Assembly: GCA_947594425.1 (NCBI GenBank)
Contig: CANQED010000019.1
Span: forward strand, 1-36,913
Direction: 5' to 3'
Origin: an uncultured Ruminiclostridium sp.
GTDB taxonomy: Bacteria > Bacillota > Clostridia > Oscillospirales > Ruminococcaceae
DNA: 36,913 nucleotides
Positions 32,472-36,913 of the stretch are shown here, piece by piece. Made by a program: the position numbers and the translations under genes. The notes below the pieces were generated by a model. It was given only the letters and a program-made list of their open reading frames with translations. It was not told where the DNA came from and made no database searches. The first letter of the stretch is position 1; each line of letters starts with the position of its first letter.

Positions 32472-33176
32472 ATGCTTGCGATATTAAAAAGAGAATTGAG
32501 GGCTTATTTTACCTCCCCGCTCGGATATGTGTATCTTGCGATATTTTACGCTTTCTCGGGAGTGTTCTTCTGGCAGTTTACGCTCGCGCTCAATTCTACC
32601 GATATGTCGGCGGTATTTCTCGCGCTGTTCGTGGTGCTTATGGTGCTCGTGCCGCTGCTGACAATGAGACTGCTCGCCGACGATAAAAAGCAAAAGACCG
32701 ACCAGCTTACCCTGACGGCTCCCGTCAGCCTGTTCTCGCTGGTGTTCGGCAAGTTTTTATCCGCGTACGTTATATTTGTTATGGGCGTTATAATGCTGCC
32801 GATATACGGCTTTATAATGTCGACTATGGCGACGGTGTCGTGGCTGCCCATACTCGGAAACACGCTCGGACTGCTATTACTCGGCGGGATATTCGTGTCG
32901 GGCGGGCTGTTTGTGTCGTCGCTTACCGAAAACCAGATGATAGCGGCAGTCGGCAGCTTTTTCATAAACTTTATGGTGCTGCTTATGGACACGCTGATAA
33001 ATCAGCTGCCCTCGGGGCTGTTCAGGCAGATATTTGAGAGCATTTCGATATATTCGCGCTATACGGATATAACGCAGGGCATATTCAGCCTGTCTAGCGT
33101 TATATTCTTCCTCAGTGTTACAGGCATATTCCTTTTTCTCACCGTAAGGGTGCTCGAAAAGAAACGCTGGGCATAA
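32472..33176 (+). CDS. ABC-2 type permease, GldF-like
   Basis: 234 aa integral membrane protein with about six hydrophobic helices and the N-terminal motif LKRELRAYFTSPLGYVYLA that is typical of GldF-type permeases. LLADDKKQKTDQLTLTAPVS is the cytoplasmic loop thought to contact the ATPase. Strong ribosome site AAGGAGGG. In Bacteroidota GldA-GldF-GldG serves gliding and type IX secretion; here no such machinery is expected, so the exported or regulated substrate is unknown. Confidence 0.88.
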   Translation: MLAILKRELRAYFTSPLGYVYLAIFYAFSGVFFWQFTLALNSTDMSAVFLALFVVLMVLVPLLTMRLLADDKKQKTDQLTLTAPVSLFSLVFGKFLSAYVIFVMGVIMLPIYGFIMSTMATVSWLPILGNTLGLLLLGGIFVSGGLFVSSLTENQMIAAVGSFFINFMVLLMDTLINQLPSGLFRQIFESISIYSRYTDITQGIFSLSSVIFFLSVTGIFLFLTVRVLEKKRWA

Positions 33177-33205
33177 GCCGATAATTTCAGCAAAGGAGGA
33201 TAAAA

Positions 33206-34726
33206 ATGAGCGAAATAAACGAAACAGCGGAGAAAAAGACCGTAAAGTCAAAGAAAAGCTTAAATCCGTTTAAAAATAAAAAGTTCAAGTACGGCAGCCT
33301 TTCGGTATTGTTTACCGTGATATTTATAGTGATAGTAGTGCTTGTAAACGTCGTTATATCACTGCTCGGCGAGAGATTTTCGGTAGCGGCCGACCTTACC
33401 GACGAGGGGCTGTATACTATAGAGCAGGAGACTGAGGACTATCTTGCGGGGATAACCGATAAGGTGGCTATAACCGTCACCGCCACCGAGAGCGACTTTG
33501 GCTCAAGCTCTAATATATATCTTTATCAGACGAATGCAATATTAAAGAAGATAGCCAACGCTAACGACAATATCACGCTTGATTATGTGGATATTGTGGC
33601 TAATCCCGGCTTTCAGGCAAACTTTACCGAGACGATAAGTCAAGGCCAGATAGTAGTACAAAGCGAGAATACAAAGCGCTTTAAGATACTCTCGCAAAAT
33701 GACTATCTGTCCATCACCTACAATCAGCAGTATATGCAGATGGGCTATCCCATGATAGAGAGCATAGAGGCAAACTGCGAGCAGGCGGTAGTGTCCGCGA
33801 TAATGAACGTCACCGATACCGACCCCGTAAAGGTCGCTGTAATATCCGGCTACGGCGAGAGCGACAACCCCTATGCCGAGCAGCTGCTGACCACTAACAG
33901 CTATGTGCTTGAGGATGTGGATATCACCCGCACTGACAGCATAAGCGAGGAGTACGACTTTGTATTCATCAACGGGCCTAAGACCGACTATTCGGTAAAG
34001 GATATCACTAAGATAGACGACTGGCTGGATAACGGCGGCAAGTTCGGAAAGAGCTTATTCTACGCGTCGGACCCCGGTCTCGGAGAGTCGCCTAACCTTG
34101 ACGGTCTGCTTGCGGACTGGGGACTTAAGGTAGAAAAGGGTACGACATACCAGACCGATATGAATTATGCCTATGAGGGCGTGTATACCTTACAGTCGCT
34201 CGAAATACCCCAGACCGACTACTCCGACTTTGACAGCGAACGCCCGATATTCACCGACAACACCTCGCCGATAACCGAGATGTGGCAGGCGAGCGGCATA
34301 ATGGAGGTCACCACTCTGCTCGCTACCCACGACGGCGCGGTAATAAAGCCGCAGAACGCGGGCGATAACTGGGCGCCCGAGGACTCGACCGAGAGGACGG
34401 CGTACCCTGTAGCGGCTATGACCACCAAGACGAGATTTGAGGGCAACGACCCGTTTATCAGCCGCGTTATAGCCGTAGGCGGAACGGATATGTTCTCCAC
34501 CTATCTTATGACCAATACCAACAACTCGCAGATGTTTATAAATATCTTCAATATCAGCTGCGGCAAGACCGAGGGCATAACGCTTACGCCTAAGTCCTAC
34601 AACGCGGCGGTGCTTGAGATAACCGACGAGCAGACCAATATTTTGGCAGTAGTCTTTGTGATAGTTATCCCGCTGATAGTGCTTGTCGGAGGAATATTCA
34701 TCTGGCTTAGACGTATCCATAAATAA
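33206..34726 (+). CDS. GldG-family ABC auxiliary protein
   Basis: 506 aa. A basic cytoplasmic N-terminus leads into one membrane helix (about 35-55), a long extracytoplasmic part beginning SVAADLTDEGLYTIEQET (the GldG/ABC_transp_aux signature), and a C-terminal membrane helix (about 480-500) ending LRRIHK. The protein is thus held outside the membrane by two anchors. AAAGGAGG precedes its ATG. It belongs with the preceding ATPase and permease genes. Confidence 0.82.
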   Translation: MSEINETAEKKTVKSKKSLNPFKNKKFKYGSLSVLFTVIFIVIVVLVNVVISLLGERFSVAADLTDEGLYTIEQETEDYLAGITDKVAITVTATESDFGSSSNIYLYQTNAILKKIANANDNITLDYVDIVANPGFQANFTETISQGQIVVQSENTKRFKILSQNDYLSITYNQQYMQMGYPMIESIEANCEQAVVSAIMNVTDTDPVKVAVISGYGESDNPYAEQLLTTNSYVLEDVDITRTDSISEEYDFVFINGPKTDYSVKDITKIDDWLDNGGKFGKSLFYASDPGLGESPNLDGLLADWGLKVEKGTTYQTDMNYAYEGVYTLQSLEIPQTDYSDFDSERPIFTDNTSPITEMWQASGIMEVTTLLATHDGAVIKPQNAGDNWAPEDSTERTAYPVAAMTTKTRFEGNDPFISRVIAVGGTDMFSTYLMTNTNNSQMFINIFNISCGKTEGITLTPKSYNAAVLEITDEQTNILAVVFVIVIPLIVLVGGIFIWLRRIHK

Positions 34727-34735
34727 GAGGCTTAT

Positions 34736-36229
34736 ATGAAAAAGAACGGAAAAATACTGATCGCCTCGGCGGCGGGGATAGTCGTGCTCGGAGGAGCCGC
34801 TGCGGCGCTGCTGCTGACTATGCCCGCGACTGAAACCGAGAGCGATATACCCACCGAGGATACCTCCGCTACGGTATATTCTTACGACACCGACGAGGTG
34901 TCAAAGCTCACGGTCAAAAATGCCGACGGCGAGTACGCGATAAACCGCCTCGGGGTGGAAAAATGGGGCATAGACGATATTAAAGAAGAATACGCTAACT
35001 CAAGCTTTTACAGCTCGGCTATGAAGACCGCGGCGGCGCTAACGGCGGATGCCGTTGTCGAGCAGGACGGGAGCGATATAAGCAAGTACGGCTTTGACAA
35101 TCCGACCGCGACCTTTACCCTTGATTTTAAGGACGGGGCGCACGACAGCATAACCTGCACGGTCGGAAGTGAGAACGAGGGCGCGGGCGGCTGGTACCTC
35201 AAAAAAGAGGGCGGCGACGATATATACCTTGTAAAAGAGTCGGATATATCCTTTTGTATGCGCAACAAGCTCGACTTTGTGTCGCTTAGCGGCTTTATAG
35301 AGGCGTTTGACGAGGAAAACGACGTGCTCAGCAGGGTGCGCGTATCGCGTAAGGATATGGATACCGACCTTGTGCTCGATAAGCTGCCCGATAAGGACCC
35401 CGACCGCGAGAACACTAATATTTATGTCGGGTATACCATGTCGAGCCATAATAATACGCTCGCCGACGACGAGAAAGCAAACGACGTGCTATTCGGGCTG
35501 TTTAACCTTGCGGCGTCTAGCGCGGCGGCAATTTCGCCCGACAGCGAGCAGCTGAAAGAATACGGGCTTGACGATCCGTTTTGCAGCGCAAGCATGGTGC
35601 TTAACGACGAGGTAGTAAAGCTCGATATAGGAAACGCCGTATACGGCGTAAATGAAGAGACGGGCAAAGCCACCGACGAGATAACCGGCTATTACGGTAT
35701 GCTGCACGGAAGAGATATCGTGTACATTTTCCCGCCCGATACATTGCCGTGGGTGACGGTCACTCCCGACGATATACTGTATAAGCAGTTCCTTACCCCA
35801 TATATATACTATGTTGATAAGGTAAATATCGTTATCGGCGAGGATAAGACCGAGCACGTCCTCGATATAGAGGGCGACGACACCGAGACCGGCAAGTTTA
35901 CCCTCGACGGTGAAGAAGCCAACGGCTTGCAGGTAAAGACCTTCTACCAGTATTTGCTTAGCTGCTACGCCGAGAAGACTTATATCGACGATCTCACCGA
36001 CGATAATAAATTTATCGCGTCGTTTGAGTATATCTATCGTGACAAGGCGGACGGCACCGAGGGTACGGGTGTAGACAAGGTAGAATTGTACGAGTCCGAG
36101 AACGACCGCACCTGCATAATAGTCGTCAACGGTCAGGTGCGCTATAAGGTGCGCCGTATGTACGGAGAGAGGTTCGCCTCTAACTTCAACGCGCTCGAAA
36201 CGGGCGGAGATATTATGCTTGAATACTGA
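34736..36229 (+). CDS. DUF4340 domain protein, membrane-anchored
   Basis: 497 aa. One N-terminal membrane helix (about 5-28), then a Thr/Glu-rich linker and a large extracytoplasmic domain. DEVSKLTVKNADGEYAINRLG and the repeated SDISKYGFDNPTATF / EQLKEYGLDDPFCSA blocks are the DUF4340 pattern, present here in two or more repeats. DUF4340 proteins commonly accompany GldG-like ABC systems; their function is not known. The start lies 9 bp after the GldG stop with GAGG upstream. Confidence 0.8.
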   Translation: MKKNGKILIASAAGIVVLGGAAAALLLTMPATETESDIPTEDTSATVYSYDTDEVSKLTVKNADGEYAINRLGVEKWGIDDIKEEYANSSFYSSAMKTAAALTADAVVEQDGSDISKYGFDNPTATFTLDFKDGAHDSITCTVGSENEGAGGWYLKKEGGDDIYLVKESDISFCMRNKLDFVSLSGFIEAFDEENDVLSRVRVSRKDMDTDLVLDKLPDKDPDRENTNIYVGYTMSSHNNTLADDEKANDVLFGLFNLAASSAAAISPDSEQLKEYGLDDPFCSASMVLNDEVVKLDIGNAVYGVNEETGKATDEITGYYGMLHGRDIVYIFPPDTLPWVTVTPDDILYKQFLTPYIYYVDKVNIVIGEDKTEHVLDIEGDDTETGKFTLDGEEANGLQVKTFYQYLLSCYAEKTYIDDLTDDNKFIASFEYIYRDKADGTEGTGVDKVELYESENDRTCIIVVNGQVRYKVRRMYGERFASNFNALETGGDIMLEY

Positions 36230-36258
36230 TTTTATCAATATATGAAAGGGTGAATGAT

Positions 36259-36537
36259 ATGGCTGAGTTTTTCACATACCGCGGGTTGCCGCTGGTACGA
36301 AAGGATAAGGTGATGTATTACGGCAATATGTCCGATAAATATGTCGCTATGCTGACGGTGCTGTCGGGGCATAAGGTAAAGGAGCTCGACGTCGCCGACA
36401 AGACGAGGGTGCAGATAATGGCGACCGACCCGACCAGCGTCCCCGCAAGCGAGATAATCGCAAAGAGCGGCGAGCGCGGCAGCCTGTACGACGCGCTTGA
36501 TGTGGCGTATATATGGCTAAATAAGATAAATGCGTGA
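36259..36537 (+). CDS. Small uncharacterised protein
   Basis: 92 aa, soluble, with no signal peptide or membrane segment. The ATG at 36259 has GAAAGGG 8 nt upstream; an in-frame GTG three codons earlier is less likely. I do not recognise a named family. YGNMSDKYVAMLTVLSGHKVKELDVADK and an ending LYDALDVAYIWLNKI suggest a compact alpha-beta fold. It lies 29 bp after DUF4340 and just before a hairpin, so it is probably the last gene of that operon. Confidence 0.7.
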   Translation: MAEFFTYRGLPLVRKDKVMYYGNMSDKYVAMLTVLSGHKVKELDVADKTRVQIMATDPTSVPASEIIAKSGERGSLYDALDVAYIWLNKINA

Positions 36538-36540
36538 AGA

Positions 36541-36741
36541 AAAATCCCGCCGATGGGCGGGATTTCAGCTTGTCGAAAAACACCTTGCGGTGTTTTCCGA
36601 CGCTGAAACTTATCTCAAATGGGGGCAAAAACCTGATGTTTTTACCCCCATACCCCCTTTTTCTTCCGAATATTTTAGCTTGATATATTTTATTAAAACC
36701 TTTTTCTACAGTCAAAAATCCCGCCGATTGGCGGGATTTTT
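36541..36741. repeat. Array of nested hairpins bounded by two near-identical stem-loops
   Basis: Hairpin 1: AAATCCCGCC/GGCGGGATTT (36542-36565, loop GATG). Hairpin 2: a long interrupted stem 36563-36608 built from TTTCAGC, GTCG and AAAACACC with their complements around TTGC. Hairpin 3: 36619-36651, ATGGGGG and AAAAAC with complements and one mismatch. Hairpin 4: 36714-36741, almost the same as hairpin 1. It resembles a repeated extragenic palindromic element. The whole 36538-36898 stretch has no convincing gene. Confidence 0.65.
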
Positions 36742-36742
36742 T
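36714..36742. terminator. Intrinsic terminator, probably bidirectional
   Basis: A 12-bp perfect stem (AAAAATCCCGCC / GGCGGGATTTTT) with loop GATT, followed by T on the plus strand and with an A-tract at its left foot, so it could work in both directions. Confidence 0.75.
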
Positions 36743-36745
36743 AAT

Positions 36746-36777
36746 GCCTGCACATCTTATTGCTATGCAGGCCTTTT
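36746..36777 (+). terminator. Second stem-loop with T-rich tail
   Basis: GCCTGCA (36746-36752) pairs with TGCAGGC (36766-36772) around a 13-base loop, followed by CTTTT. Weaker than the preceding terminator. Confidence 0.4.
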
Positions 36778-36825
36778 ATATCAATAAGGCTGTGTTCTGC
36801 TACAATAGATATGTTACAAAAAGAG

Positions 36826-36854
36826 AAGACAAACGGCCTCAAAAATGTTATAAT
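36826..36854 (+). promoter_or_regulatory. Promoter of the gene leaving the right edge
   Basis: AAGACA (36826-36831), 17 bp, TATAAT (36849-36854), with TG one base upstream of the -10. Confidence 0.6.
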
Positions 36855-36898
36855 GTAAGTAGCAAACAAAACATATAACGAAAGAGGCGTTTATCTTC

Positions 36899-36913
36899 AT
36901 GAATATTATAGCA
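36899..36913 (+). CDS. Start of a gene truncated by the window edge
   Basis: ATG at 36899 gives MNIIA before the window ends. AAAGAGG lies 11 nt upstream and a promoter about 45 bp upstream. The product cannot be identified. Confidence 0.45.

Noticed and set aside
36530-36787. An 85-codon open frame over the hairpin array
   Set aside because: It is a translation of palindromic DNA overlapping a clear terminator and lacks a ribosome site.

Overview
This window reads as chromosomal DNA of an anaerobic Bacillota of class Clostridia, probably an Oscillospirales/Ruminococcaceae-like gut bacterium (inferred from gene content and order; no rRNA gene is present). Pointers are an anaerobic NrdG activase, formate-tetrahydrofolate ligase, a PduL phosphotransacylase, a DacF-type carboxypeptidase and the Gram-positive order rimP-nusA-rnpM-ylxQ-infB-rbfA-nrnA-truB-ribF. 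Host genes use AUA as the prevailing isoleucine codon although overall GC looks intermediate. That makes a foreign insert at 20860-22649, with AT-rich composition and AUU/AUC isoleucine codons, stand out.

Layout. (1) 1-3779, minus strand: nrdG, an oligopeptide-type ABC substrate-binding lipoprotein and a family 2 glycosyltransferase, read leftward from one promoter. pduL follows with its own promoter. At the edge a leftward promoter lies between two 15-bp inverted-repeat arms. (2) 3945-8670: divergent type IIA topoisomerase subunits B and A with an HD-domain hydrolase gene between them. (3) 8776-12703: fhs-tsaE-tsaB-rpiB-upp, ended by an intrinsic terminator. (4) 12851-20675: dacF-rlmH, an esterase, lysA, then a class A penicillin-binding protein with a THUMP-domain RNA methyltransferase.

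(5) 20142-23368 is the most unusual region. A segment of about 720 bp (3' part of the methyltransferase gene, rimP promoter, a leader hairpin and the first codons of rimP) occurs twice in direct orientation at about 94% identity. Between the copies lie about 1.8 kb of foreign DNA: a C-terminal DUF89 fragment, an intact dCTP deaminase, a C-terminal 5'-3' exonuclease fragment, a two-armed hairpin element and an intact NUDIX hydrolase with its own promoter. The right copy is preceded by exactly half of that hairpin element. The geometry is what a single-crossover (Campbell-type) integration of a circle carrying a homologous segment from a related strain would leave.

(6) 23332-31346: the rimP-nusA-infB-ribF translation/transcription operon. 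(7) 31467-36537: a GldA/GldF/GldG-like ABC system with a DUF4340 membrane-anchored protein and a small uncharacterised protein. (8) 36541-36772: an array of hairpins, then a promoter and the first five codons of a gene leaving the window.

Most of the window is housekeeping: nucleotide and one-carbon metabolism, t6A tRNA modification, cell-wall synthesis, ribosome maturation and initiation. No tRNA, rRNA, CRISPR array or transposase was seen.
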